A DNA stretch of 20,958 bases. Source: Reticulomyxa filosa (Eukaryota; Foraminifera; Reticulomyxidae). A model generated the notes under the pieces. That model searched no databases, was not told the DNA's origin, and was given only the letters and a program-made list of their open reading frames with translations. The stretch is taken from positions 1 through 20,958 of the forward strand of contig ASPP01008665.1 of the NCBI GenBank assembly GCA_000512085.1, in the 5' to 3' direction. The translations under genes were made by a program, and so were the position numbers. Position 1 is the stretch's first letter; every line of letters begins with the position of its first letter. Below, one piece after another: positions 10,527-19,439 of the stretch.

Positions 10527-12058
10527 TCATGCCCATATACGTCCAGTCATGTCCCAGCCAGCAGTGACCAGAGCGAAGCCGTCTTTTGTCATGGCAAGAG
10601 AAGAGATAGCATCGTTATGTTCCAAAATTGAATGCGGAAGAGCCGACATAGTGTTCCAAGCAACACAGTGAGGATAGTCATCATAAGCAGCAAATAGGAA
10701 ATAGCCACTTTTGGAAAAGGTGATGCTAGTAACAGCGGGAGGCGTGGGTAGAGCATTGCTTTTTTCGACATGATTGCCATAGTCGTACAAGTTTAGTTGT
10801 CCCATGGACCGAAGGTCCCACAGCCGAACAGTTCCATCTACACTGGCAGAAGCAAATGTAAAGTTGTAAGAAGGGAACCATTTGACTGCATTGACATCAT
10901 TTTCGTGTCCATAGAAAGTCATGACACAATGATCTGTCCCACATCCGAAGGGGGTACTTCCTTTTTTTTTTTGAAAAAAAAAAAGCACACAGATTATATA
11001 ATATACATACATAAATACGTATACATATATGTATATGTACATATATAATGTGTACATATTTATGTATGTATGTATGTATATATACGTATATAGTAAAAAT
11101 ATGAATAGTATATGCAAATTGTATAAGCGACAAAAACAACGTATACAACAACGTACCAGTGTGATCAGTTTCACTAGAAATTTTTTTGGAGACCCGAATA
11201 TCCCATAGTTTAACGGTTTTGTCGATGGACCCAGTTAAGACCAGCGAGTGATGTTTGGTGTTGATAGTTTCGTTCATGTTGTCTATTCCAATGACGTCAG
11301 CTTTGTGAGCGCGAAAGCGGGACTTGACGCTTCTGGTCTCAATGTCCCACAGCAGACACGAGCTGTCACCGCTGGACGTGATGATTTCGTAGTTGCTCAT
11401 GAAGCGACATTGGCTGACGTAGCCTTGGTGCTCCAACAGTTCGCACTTGGCACTGCTGTAGTCGTCCTTGTGAAAGATCGAACACACGTTGTCTAACCCT
11501 CCTCCCGCCAATAATGACCCGTCTGGTGAAAAGTCTACTGCCATCACCGAATTGTGTTCCACTGATATCACTTGTCGTTTCAGTCCTGTTTTTGAATTCC
11601 ATATCTTTTTTTTTTTTTTTAAATTATGTATTTTATTTGTGTTTGTGTTTGTGTTTGTATATGCGCATGTTCGTTTTTTTTTTTTTTTTTTTTTGTTCCG
11701 CTCTTTCGCAGAATAGACTTGGCTAAACTATTATCTTTTCGTCCTGTGCGCCGCTTGCAATCTCTCCCGAATCGTTCGTGGCCAGACAATAAATCTTCCC
11801 GAAATGTCCTCGCAATTCTCGTCCACATCTCAAGGGGCTGTTGTATGCTATTTCCTTTTTTGACATCGAACTTTGACTTTGCTCTTTCAGTGTGTTGGGG
11901 TAGTCCTTCGTGTAACGCGTTTGTAGAGACTTTATCTTCGACTGAATCTCTTCACACATATTTTTGCATTTTTCCAATAGCCCCGAAATTGATTCTGTAG
12001 TTGTCGAGGTGGAACTCTTGTCGTTGCCCACACTCTTTTTATCCGAAGCTGAGCTCAT
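10527..12058 (-). CDS. Heterotrimeric G-protein beta subunit (seven WD40 blades)
   Basis: Exons 12058-11729, 11604-11157 and 10960-10527 (minus) join in phase to give 403 aa. The start is the ATG at 12058 (MSSASDKKS). The N-terminus is Ser/Thr-rich, then a helix (ISGLLEKCKNMCEEIQSKIK) that should pair with G-gamma. Seven blades follow: RELRGHFGKIYCLATND...KIIIWN, VMAVDFSPDGSLLAGGGLDNVCSIF, HQGYVSQCRF...SGDSSCLLWDIET, a fourth ending GSIDKTVKLWDIR, HENDVNAVKWFP...SVDGTVRLWDLR, ITFSKSGYFLFAAYDDYPHCVAWN and LAMTKDGFALVTAGWDMTGRIWA. GGLDNVCSI, SSGDSSCLLWDIET and ITFSKSG are close to GNB1 motifs (GGLDNICSI, SSGDTTCALWDIET, VSFSKSG), separating this from other WD proteins. It should couple membrane receptors to effectors with G-alpha and G-gamma. 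It is about 60 residues longer than the usual 340, mainly at the N-terminus and a blade-6 insert (NHVEKSNALPTPP). Introns are 124 and 196 nt. Confidence 0.95.
10962..10984. repeat. T11-G-A11 inverted homopolymer at an intron end
   Basis: Eleven T, one G and eleven A lie immediately upstream (coding sense) of the exon-3 acceptor of the G-beta gene. On the coding strand the acceptor reads A-run then AG, so the usual pyrimidine tract sits before an A run rather than next to the AG. Confidence 0.85.
10985..11095. repeat. TA/TG-rich microsatellite region in G-beta intron 2
   Basis: Degenerate TATG, TACA and TA units fill most of the 196-nt intron. Reading frames here translate to runs of Tyr, Ile and His and are not coding. 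Confidence 0.75.
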
Positions 12059-12465
12059 GTCTGCTTCTTCTGAAGTTACACTCAAAAAAATACCTTGTGG
12101 CAAAACCCCGTTTGCTTTTTTGACGGTCTCTTGCTGCTTTGTAAACTACTTGACAATGCTTAGAAAAGAAACACAAGCCACAAAGATGTTTAAAGGCTGT
12201 TAACCGCTGTAAAACAAAAAAAATAATAAAACTGCTTTTTTAAGTTGATCTTTTCTTTTTTTCTTGTTCTACCGATTAAAAATAAATTGTTACAAATAAA
12301 TCAGAGCGTAGTTTTGATAAAGTAAACTTAAACAAGTGAGTAGAAAGACTGTGGTCCTTGTGTGAAAGTGAACGCGAGAACAAACCCTACTATTTTTGAC
12401 GCAAACGTGTGGTGTGCTTTGTTTTTTTGGTTTTTGTGGTAAATTGTTCGCATCCCAAGAGCAAA
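12059..12465. promoter_or_regulatory. Divergent intergenic region between G-beta (minus) and the 247-aa gene (plus)
   Basis: The two ATG codons (12058 minus, 12466 plus) point away from each other and are 407 nt apart, so this stretch must hold both 5' ends and probably both promoters. On the minus strand the frame upstream of the G-beta ATG is open to 12103, with a possible 5' intron (GTATTT to TTCAG). Tracts of T and A occur at about 12210-12260. No TATA box or known operator could be assigned. Confidence 0.55.
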
Positions 12466-13446
12466 ATGCTAGGGATAATAGTGCATGAACGGATTGTCAG
12501 CGTTTCAATAGCGCAATTAAGCCAGAAGACCTTTGGGTTTGACCTGCTCAAGCAATATGCGTATTTGAAAAGGGAGCTGGGAGAAGAAATAATTGACACA
12601 ATGGTATTCCTGGATAGGACACAATACATGGCATTTGCATCAAGACTGGAAAAGCAAGACATGTCAGCGATAGAAACGGAAGTAGTGAATGAAAGAGATG
12701 GTTGCAGGATACGTTGTTGGGAGAATATGGATCGTTCCAAAGCAAGTGCACGGGAACATGAAGATGAAGACGAAGCGAATGAGATATTGCATATGTTCTG
12801 TTTGGAGAGATGTGTGCATAGCGAAGTTTATAGCAATGATGTTATTTACGAGTTTGCATCGTTTCTGCAATACCATTCGTATTACGGCACGCTCCTATTG
12901 ACACCGTTGCCGTCGCTTCCGTGCGACGCCTTGCAAGCGTCCCAAGTGTTTGCATCTTGTGGTACGTATATAACGTATAATAATGTATATAAGTTTGTTT
13001 GTTTGTTTGTTTGTTTGTTTGGCAATTTAAAAAAAAAAAAAAGATAAGAATTAAATAAAAGGGAAGAAGAGTTTTTGATGATGATCCACACAAAATTTTT
13101 TTTTGGGGATTGGATAAGAGAAGGACTAGTGACCACACAGCATACAGCACATAGCACACAGGAGTAACGTATTGTTTGTAATGTTTGCCAATGTGCAGTG
13201 GGGATGTATCAAAGCAAGTTTCCTGCCAAAAACGAAAACAAAGACGACCTCGTGCTGGCAAAACACGACGCTATTGCGTTACAAGAACTGGATGGAACTG
13301 ATTTCGAAAATGATGTTATTGCTCGTGAAATTGCCACCTTTTTTTTGGAGGAAAGTGACGCGCAGATGTCTTCGCTACAATCTACGGATCATTTGACATT
13401 GTCATTGTTTGGTGCAAGCGCTCGAAGCGAATCCATTGCCGAGTAG
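12466..13446 (+). CDS. Unrecognised 247-aa protein, two exons
   Basis: Exons 12466-12961 and 13199-13446 join across a 237-nt GT-AG intron in phase 1, giving 247 aa ending TAG. The start is the ATG at 12466 (MLGIIVHERIVSVSIAQL). Codons upstream in the same frame encode a T-rich, Phe/Val-rich stretch that is more likely 5'UTR. The first exon looks like an alpha/beta fold: LLKQYAYLKRELGEEIIDTMVFLDRTQYMAFASRLEK, then an acidic linker (EHEDEDEANEI) and FLQYHSYYGTLLLTPLPSLPCDALQ. The second exon has an acidic helix (NDVIAREIATFFLEESDAQ) and a Ser-rich tail. No signal peptide, membrane segment, zinc ligands or nucleotide-binding loop is seen. I do not recognise the family. A consensus AATAAA at 13521 fits its 3' end. 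Balanced composition and clean splicing support a real gene. Confidence 0.7.
12993..13020 (+). repeat. (GTTT)7 tetranucleotide repeat in intron
   Basis: Seven exact gttt units in the intron of the 247-aa gene, followed by an A run. Likely polymorphic by slippage. Confidence 0.9.
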
Positions 13447-14133
13447 GCTTTTTTTTCCTTTCTTTTTTTTCTTTCTTTAAATAAGCTTGTTTGCTTGCAA
13501 CGCTCGCAAAACACTTGCTAAATAAAGTATTTAGAGACACATAATATTTCACTTCCCAAAGTACGTACACTTTGATTTGCTACGGGGTACCGATGTTGCT
13601 CCATGGCAATCAACTTTTTTTTTTTCTTACTTACGTTTTGCTATTGATATGTTTGCTATTTATGTTCCTTCCATTGTTTTGTGTCGCCTTTTTCTTCTTT
13701 GTACCGCTTCGTTTTTTAATTTTCGTTTCTCATGTTCGTTTATTCCTTCTCTCTCATCTTTTTGTTGTTTTTGTTTTGTTTCCTCTCAGTCAAAAAAAAA
13801 TATCGGTTTTTTCCGACTTGTTCGTGTTTTTTTTTAGTATCATTTTTATCACACACAAAAAAAAAGATGTATCGGATCTTTCGAAAATTTTTCTCTTTGG
13901 TGACTACTCGTCTACATAATGTCCTTTGAGAAACAAGTTCACTAAATTTGCTACAATCTTCTTGCAGTCATAAAGTAACAGTGGAACTCAAACTTGTAAT
14001 GTGTAGAGGGATTGTTTTTCTTACGTACATGCGAGACGCCATGGGCGAAAAAAAAAAGGGCACTTAAAACAAAAATATTCTTTAAATTATTATTTATTAT
14101 TATTGCAGTCATAATCTTTGAGTAGTATTGAAG
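13447..14133. other. Intergenic region: 3' flank of the 247-aa gene and 5' flank of PTC7-like gene
   Basis: This T-rich stretch has a candidate poly(A) signal AATAAA at 13521-13526. Long hydrophobic plus-strand frames (for example 13572-13919) arise from T-richness and match nothing. Two copies of the 12-mer ttgcagtcataa occur at 13962 and 14103, both acceptor-like. The second lies about 26 nt before the PTC7 ATG and could mark a 5'UTR intron. Confidence 0.5.
13521..13526 (+). terminator. Candidate polyadenylation signal AATAAA
   Basis: The canonical hexamer lies 75 nt after the TAG of the 247-aa gene on the same strand. Similar hexamers are frequent in AT-rich DNA, so position is the main support. 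Confidence 0.4.
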
Positions 14134-15372
14134 ATGTCATATTTTGCAAAATTTTTCTCGTCGCCCAAAGAGCGGATCTTATCTTTCATAAATAGTAGTC
14201 GCAACTATTACGTACCGAAAAACGTCGGACGACTGACATTGGAAATAGCAGCCCGTCAGAAATACCTGAGAGGCGAGGACGCCTTTTTTGTTTACAAATC
14301 CAAGGGATTTGGCGTTGCGGATGGAGGTTTGTGGAAGAAGAAAACGGAAGGGAAGATATTTGGATTGTGTTGGAGCACACATACTTTTGAGAGGCACAAA
14401 AAAAAATTCTGGAAATTGCAGGAACGCCGTTATATGGAGACCAACAATTGAAACAAATCTACAACAGTTGGCGGATGGGCAGATATTCCAGGTTGAACCC
14501 GGCACAGTTTGCACAAGATGTGATGAAGAACTGTGAAAAGGAGATGGCCAAAGAGAATGACGACGCGATGGTGAAAGAGTTAACAACCAAAAAAAATACA
14601 TGACACACTGCAATCGTATTGAAACATTCTTACAAAACATATGTAGCATTTTATACAATGCAACCTATCCGGTTATACGAGGAGGCATTTTAGGGAGCAC
14701 TACAGCAGTAGTATGCGTATTGACAAAGAATAACCAATTGCAAGTTATGCACACACACATACATGTGACTTTTTTTTTTTGTAAGGTCCCCTTTTAAAAA
14801 AAAAAAAAAATGATTTTCCTCGTGACTTTGTTTTGGGAAAGATTGCAAATATTGGTGACTCTGGTGCGATCATTTTTCGTAAGATAATGGAGAGACCCAA
14901 TACCTATCGCTTCTATTTTTTCACGCCCAGTCAAACTGTCAGTTTCAACGCGCCCAGACAAATTGGGCCACTCGAGGAAATGCAAAGCAGCAATGAAATG
15001 TGCGTCGATCCAATGGAATGGACCGAACACTTTGTCATACCCGTTGTTCCTGATGGTAAGTTATTGTAAATGTCCGACGTTGTTTGTTGTTCCGGCTATA
15101 GATCCCTTCCTTCTCCTTTTTCTCACATTATTCATAATATAGATGTCATCGTTGCCTTCTCTGACGGTGTCACCGATAACTTGTTCCCACAGGAAATATT
15201 GAACGAGATAAACAAATGTCTTCAAAGCAAAACTGATGCAAACAGCGAGAAAGTCGCTGATGCCATTTTGGCGGCTGCTTTGGCGCGACAAAAGAGCTCA
15301 CAAAGAACTCCGTTTGGTCATCCCAAACCCGATGATACTACTGTAGTTGTTGCTATTGTGCGCTCTGCTTAG
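14134..15372 (+). CDS. PP2C-type protein phosphatase, PTC7/PPTC7 family, probably mitochondrial
   Basis: Exons 14134-14326, 14422-14578, 14647-14743, 14842-15055 and 15143-15372 give 296 aa ending TAG. The start is the ATG at 14134; an in-frame TGA lies 15 nt upstream. Metal-dependent Ser/Thr phosphatase motifs appear in order: RGEDAFFV, FGVADG, LGSTTAVVCVL (like GSSTACIVVL), IANIGDSGAIIF, VIVAFSDGVTDN and PKPDDTTVVVAIV, with the metal-binding Asp of ADG, SDG and PDD all present. Family members are mitochondrial matrix enzymes that dephosphorylate, for example, coenzyme Q and import proteins. The N-terminus (MSYFAKFFSSPKERILSF) is basic and Ser/Phe-rich with no early acid, as in a targeting peptide. 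One junction is problematic: with the acceptor at 14421 the frame stays open but replaces the family's VGGW after ADG by a 16-residue insert. A downstream acceptor at 14467 restores VGGW but then needs one extra base near the GGG at 14477-14479. Confidence 0.88.
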
Positions 15373-15643
15373 ATTCACTCTCTCTCACTTTTTTTTTTTT
15401 TTTTTTGTCAACTAGGATACTTACATTATTCGCAGTGCTGTTTTTCATGTTCTCACTTCGGGCATGTCAATTTAAAAAACCAAAACGCTTTTTTTTTCCC
15501 CCTGTTTGGCATTGACCAAGCCCAGTCTGTAATACTACCTTGCCAAATTTACGTACGTCAGGATGCAGTGTCTTTGTATCACAAACTTCTGGGCGGAGGG
15601 GATTATCTCATTATCAAGTCCTATTGAATAGAGGACGTTCAAA

Positions 15644-17959
15644 ATGTCGTCATATTTGCGCAAGGTTTTGCTAAATGCAGACGGTGATGACGAGGTGGAA
15701 CAACAGAAACCAAAGGCAAGGTGAATTTTCTTATGCTTTCGTTGACTAAGCTTAAGACTTGTTTGCACGTCTTTTATCCTCTCGTTTTAAAAAAATGGGT
15801 TGTATTTTTCCCTACCATGTCGGATGACAGAAAGCAGTACCACATTGGCTGCAGGGGATTCAAACGAGCCAACGTGTGACTGATGACACCTCAGAGGTTA
15901 GAGCGTGTTTGTGTTTGTATCATTTCAATGACCACAACAAGCGGAAGCAGCAGTAAAGGGACTCTTCGGGCCCGCATGCACACAAGCGATAATAACTTTG
16001 GAATACACATACATACACACATACGTGCGACACAATAGCTGTACGAAGAAAAGGCCGACGAATTGGAAAAAAAGAAGCAAAGTAAGGACTAAAAGAACAG
16101 TCCTTTGGAGGAGGGGGTTTCAAAGGGGGGGGAAAGTTGTTTTTTAATTCAGATATATTCACATATCAATCGTATAAGGCATATCCCCCCCCCTCCTCTC
16201 CTCTTCTTTTTTTTTTTTTAAAAAAAAATGTTGTTTCAATAGTTTGTGTGTACTTTGCTATTTATTGTATGATGAAACATGCCGAAATGCAAATAAGTGG
16301 AGCAACTGCAAAGCAAAAAGTGTTATGAATGTGGCGAGTTTGGCCACGTGGTGAAGGAATGCCCGAACAAATTGAAAAAGCGAATGAATGGACGTTTTAA
16401 AGAAAGCGATTGGTGTTGTCCGATGTGTGCAAACATCAATTGGGATTGGCGACAGCACTGTAACAAATGTTCCACTCCAAAGCCCAGCGGCGCAACAGAA
16501 AAGAGGACTGGGCGTGGCGGTGGATACAACGAAATTGATGTTTTGTATTTTATTTTATTTTATTTTTTTATTAAAAAAAAAAAAAAGAAATTATTTTTCA
16601 AATTCTCTCGAAAATTCGCACATACAAAAAAAAAAAAAAAAAAACGGAAAAAAAGGAGGAAACACGAGCTCGTATCGCAGCATTGCGAGCAGCCAAGTCA
16701 GAAAAAGAAAAAGATAGCGAAGGAGGAAAGAGAGAAGACTCAGGAATGGATGAAGGATCAACCCCGATTTATGTTGGCGAGTCGGATGGCAACCCGACAA
16801 TCCTCGTACGCAATTTGAACAAAGATAGAATAAGCGTGTCGGAATTGGTGGCGTTCTTTGGACAAATTGGCAAAGTCGCACAAAACAAAAAGACCAAAGA
16901 CCACGAAGTGCAGATCCTAACCGACGCAGAGACACAAAGACCGACAGGGGAGGCTTTGGTCACGTATGATGACGCACACGCCGCTGCCTCGGCCATTCGT
17001 TGGTTTGACCAGGCCGAGTTTTTGGGACAAATGATTCGAGTTAATCAAACCACAAATACAAAATATACAAATGCAAATTTGTTGCATGTCAAACCAAAGT
17101 AAATTTAATTTGGTTGAGTGATCCATTCATTTGATTGATTGATTGATTGTTTATACAAATGGAAATGTGCAAAGGTGGAAATGGCAGTGCAAAATACTCA
17201 GCCCAGCGACGAAGGCGGGGACGAAGACGACGATGCCAACATCGAAGCTGAACTGTTCGGATATGCCACTCGTGGAAGAGGACGTGGTCGTGGAAGCAGA
17301 GGCGCCAGAGGGGGTCGTGGTGGTGGTGCTGCTGCTCCGGGGGGCTTGCCTTTGTTTGCACCCGACGATTGGAAATGCGACATGTTTTGATACCTCTCTT
17401 TTTTCCCCCTTTCTTGCTTCATTCGCTTTGACAAAGAGGGGAAACTAAACAAGGACATACCAAACATTAACTCACGCTCAACAGATGCAACAATGTCAAT
17501 TGGGCGCGTCGTGAAATGTGCAATCGCTGTGGCGAACCCAAACCCGAGTACGTAAAGAAATTGCAAGAGGAGGCTCGCAAGGAAATGGAAACGCATCAAA
17601 GTCATGCTGGCAATACTTCTCATGTGAGCGCAAACAACAAAGCAAATGACTTAAATGAACAATCTATCATTTTCAATGAGGAGATCCCACAAGATCAGGA
17701 GGATGATATAGGACAGGAAGAGATACACGACCACAAACGAGACAAACAAAAAGAACGAGATAGAAGTAACAAGAATAAACACAGTCGGAGCGGAGATAGA
17801 GATAGAGACAGAGACAAAAACAGAGATCGAGATAAAAACAGAGATAGAGACAGAGATAGAGATAGAGACAGAGACAGAGAAAAACGATCTCGTCGTAGTC
17901 GCAGCAGAGGGTCTCATCGCAATGGAGATAAAGACAGTAATCGAAGTCGAAGAAGGTGA
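15644..17959 (+). CDS. FET/TAF15-like RNA-binding protein: CCHC, RanBP2 zinc finger, RRM, RGG, RanBP2 zinc finger, Arg/Asp tail
   Basis: Exons 15644-15715 (or -15720), 15831-15896, 16039-16081, 16298-16539, 16656-17039, 17175-17383 and 17485-17959 give 496 aa. Order of parts: an acidic N-terminus (MSSYLRKVLLNADGDDE); a Lys/Glu helix; a CCHC knuckle (CYECGEFGHVVKEC); a RanBP2 zinc finger (DWCCPMCANINWDWRQHCNKC); an RRM with RNP2 TILVRNL and RNP1-like EALVTYDD; an acidic patch; RGG repeats (RGRGRGRGSRGARGGRGGG); a second RanBP2 finger (WKCDICNNVNWARREMCNRC); and a tail of RD/RDRDK and RS units. FUS, EWS and TAF15 combine RRM, RGG and one such finger and act in nuclear RNA processing and transcription; a similar role is inferred. 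Intron 1 is unclear: a GT donor at 15721 is out of phase with the better reading of exon 2, while a GC donor at 15716 fits. The 3' end may instead splice at 17955 to 18067, ending RKFKFA at 18085; that intron has a strong pyrimidine tract. Confidence 0.85.
16207..16228. repeat. T13-A9 inverted homopolymer in intron
   Basis: T and A runs meet directly within the 216-nt intron 16082-16297 of the FET-like gene. Comparable pairs occur in several introns here. Confidence 0.8.
17797..17882 (+). repeat. Coding GA(T/C)-AGA hexanucleotide repeat (Arg-Asp units)
   Basis: Tandem gatagagacaga-type units with interspersed aaaaac encode alternating Arg-Asp with Lys-Asn interruptions in the tail of the FET-like protein. 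RD/RS mixed-charge tails drive nuclear-speckle association in known splicing factors. The near-purity of the repeat suggests recent expansion. Confidence 0.85.
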
Positions 17960-18085
17960 TTCGCTAATGTGTGATGTCTTTTTTAAAGTGCTTAAGGGAC
18001 ATGTATTGCTTTTTAATCTAAAAAAAAAGTGTTGGTTCATTAATATCATCCTTTTTTTCCTTTCAGAAAGTTCAAATTTGCATAA

Positions 18086-19439
18086 TCACTGTTTGAACTC
18101 TTATTAATCTAAAAAAAAATATTTTTGTGTTGAAACACTAACACTTTAATGCAACGCTCTTCTCAAAACTGTACACTTGCTCCGAAGGTTCTTAGTGTGG
18201 CGGGGCTTTGAAATAAAAACTGGTAATTTTTTTAGTTTCAATGCTAGTTTGAGGTGGAGAAAAAAAAATAGCAAAAATGAAAAATAATAAAATAAAAGGA
18301 GCAAAAAACAAGTAAACTGGACGAAGTAGAAGATATAAGCGTCGGACTGTTTACAAAAGATTACCGTTTGAGTGATGCAGGAAGCAATAACGACAAAAAT
18401 AATGTTGAGATGGAAGAAAAAAAACAAAAACAACAAAAAAAAGACAACATTATTACAAGATCTACCACCTCCAAACTTTCCTCGAGGTCGGACTAACAAT
18501 CAAAGCAGAACAACAAATGGATATAATGGATATAACAAGCATTACAATCACAACAACAATCACAAAAGCAATTACAGTATTCACGACATTTACAATAAGG
18601 ACAAAGACATTGAAATGAGAGATCGGCCACAATTTATCGACTTAACAGACGATACAGCGAATAATTCGTTTGACACACCTCGAACACAAAAGTTGACTGT
18701 GTTCCTTTGATTTTTTTTTAAAATTAATTTCTGATTGGTTTGAAAACAGTAAGGGACCGTAAACAACAAAACCTTCACAGGCGCTCAATCATTAGTCCTT
18801 GCTCTTATACTCGTGAACACTATGCAAAGATGATTAGTTTTGTATCCTTTGATTTGTTTGTTTTTTTTTTTTTGCAAGGAAAATAAACCGATAAAGAAAA
18901 AATAAAAATAAAAAAAATAAATGTAGGACGATCCGAAGAAATAACACAAAGAGATCCACAAACGGGTCAATCTAAAACCAATCACACGCATTCGTTTTGT
19001 TTTATTTTCATTATTTTTGCACGTTGCAATATCTACTCTGTTTGAAGTGTGGAAATTTTTCCCGCTTCCACGGAAATTCGCACACTGTGCGAAGCTCTTG
19101 ACCCGAGACAATAACAAAATTGATTGGTTGTTATGTTTTGACGAAATAACTAGGAGAGCAAATAGTCAAAGACATCAAAGTCAGTATGCTTACCAATTAT
19201 ATTTGCAAAACAAAAACATGAATGGATTAAAAAGAACTTATGTATACATGTGTATATCAATTGTTTGAATGTCACACAAATTAGATCCCAATTATGAAAA
19301 GAGAAAAAAATATTTTCAACAGTTTAGCAAAAATAAATACATAAATATTGTTGGCCTGTGTCTGTTATTTTTTTGGAAGGAGGAGGGGTAGACGAAATTA
19401 GGGCTTTTTAAAAAAAAAAAAACACTGTCTGTGAAACCA
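18086..19439 (+). other. Region upstream of the SUMO protease with candidate exons, not resolved
   Basis: The stretch holds coding-like segments separated by A/T-rich DNA. A possible start is the ATG at about 18149 (MQRSSQNCTLAPK), with donor GTTCTT. A second segment from about 18300 reads EQKTSKLDEVEDISVGLF. The third is the 18461-18710 segment with a SUMO-interacting motif. A fourth at about 19077-19251 reads FAHCAKLLTRDNNKIDWLL...GLKRTY. Phases allow them to be chained into the protease (for example GTGTAT at about 19252 to the acceptor at 19446), but each join is weak. They could be its N-terminal region or a separate small gene. Minus-strand frames here look like shadows. Confidence 0.4.
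18461..18710 (+). CDS. Candidate exon with a SUMO-interacting motif, Asn/His-rich
   Basis: The open frame reads LPPPNFPRGRTNNQSRTTNG, then Asn/His/Tyr-rich sequence, then RPQFIDLTDDTANNSF. FIDLTDD (18633-18653) is a textbook SUMO-interacting motif: a hydrophobic core followed by acids. Upstream, a donor at about 18367 (C plus GTTTGA) and an acceptor at about 18460 (ACAAG) join in phase to the EDISVGLFTKDY segment. Lying 0.7 kb upstream of a SUMO protease on the same strand, it is plausibly its N-terminal region. Start and end of the exon are not certain. Confidence 0.45.

Noticed and set aside
13572-13919. Hydrophobic 115-codon plus frame that could pass for a membrane protein
   Set aside because: The Phe/Leu/Val richness comes from T-rich intergenic DNA; several overlapping frames look equally hydrophobic.
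14579-14646. Apparent frameshift at an A8 run in the PTC7-like gene
   Set aside because: A 68-nt GTTAAC...TGTAG intron joins both frames in phase and gives AMVKDILYNATYPVIRGG, so no frameshift is needed.
18372-18710. Protein starting MMQEAITTKIMLRW
   Set aside because: The first codons are Lys/Asn low complexity in an A-rich stretch and the alternative frame (EDISVGLFTKDY) looks more coding; only the later part from about 18461 was kept.
18785-19117. 110-codon minus frame opposite the candidate protease 5' exons
   Set aside because: It runs into Tyr/Phe low complexity and shows no motif; best explained as a shadow.
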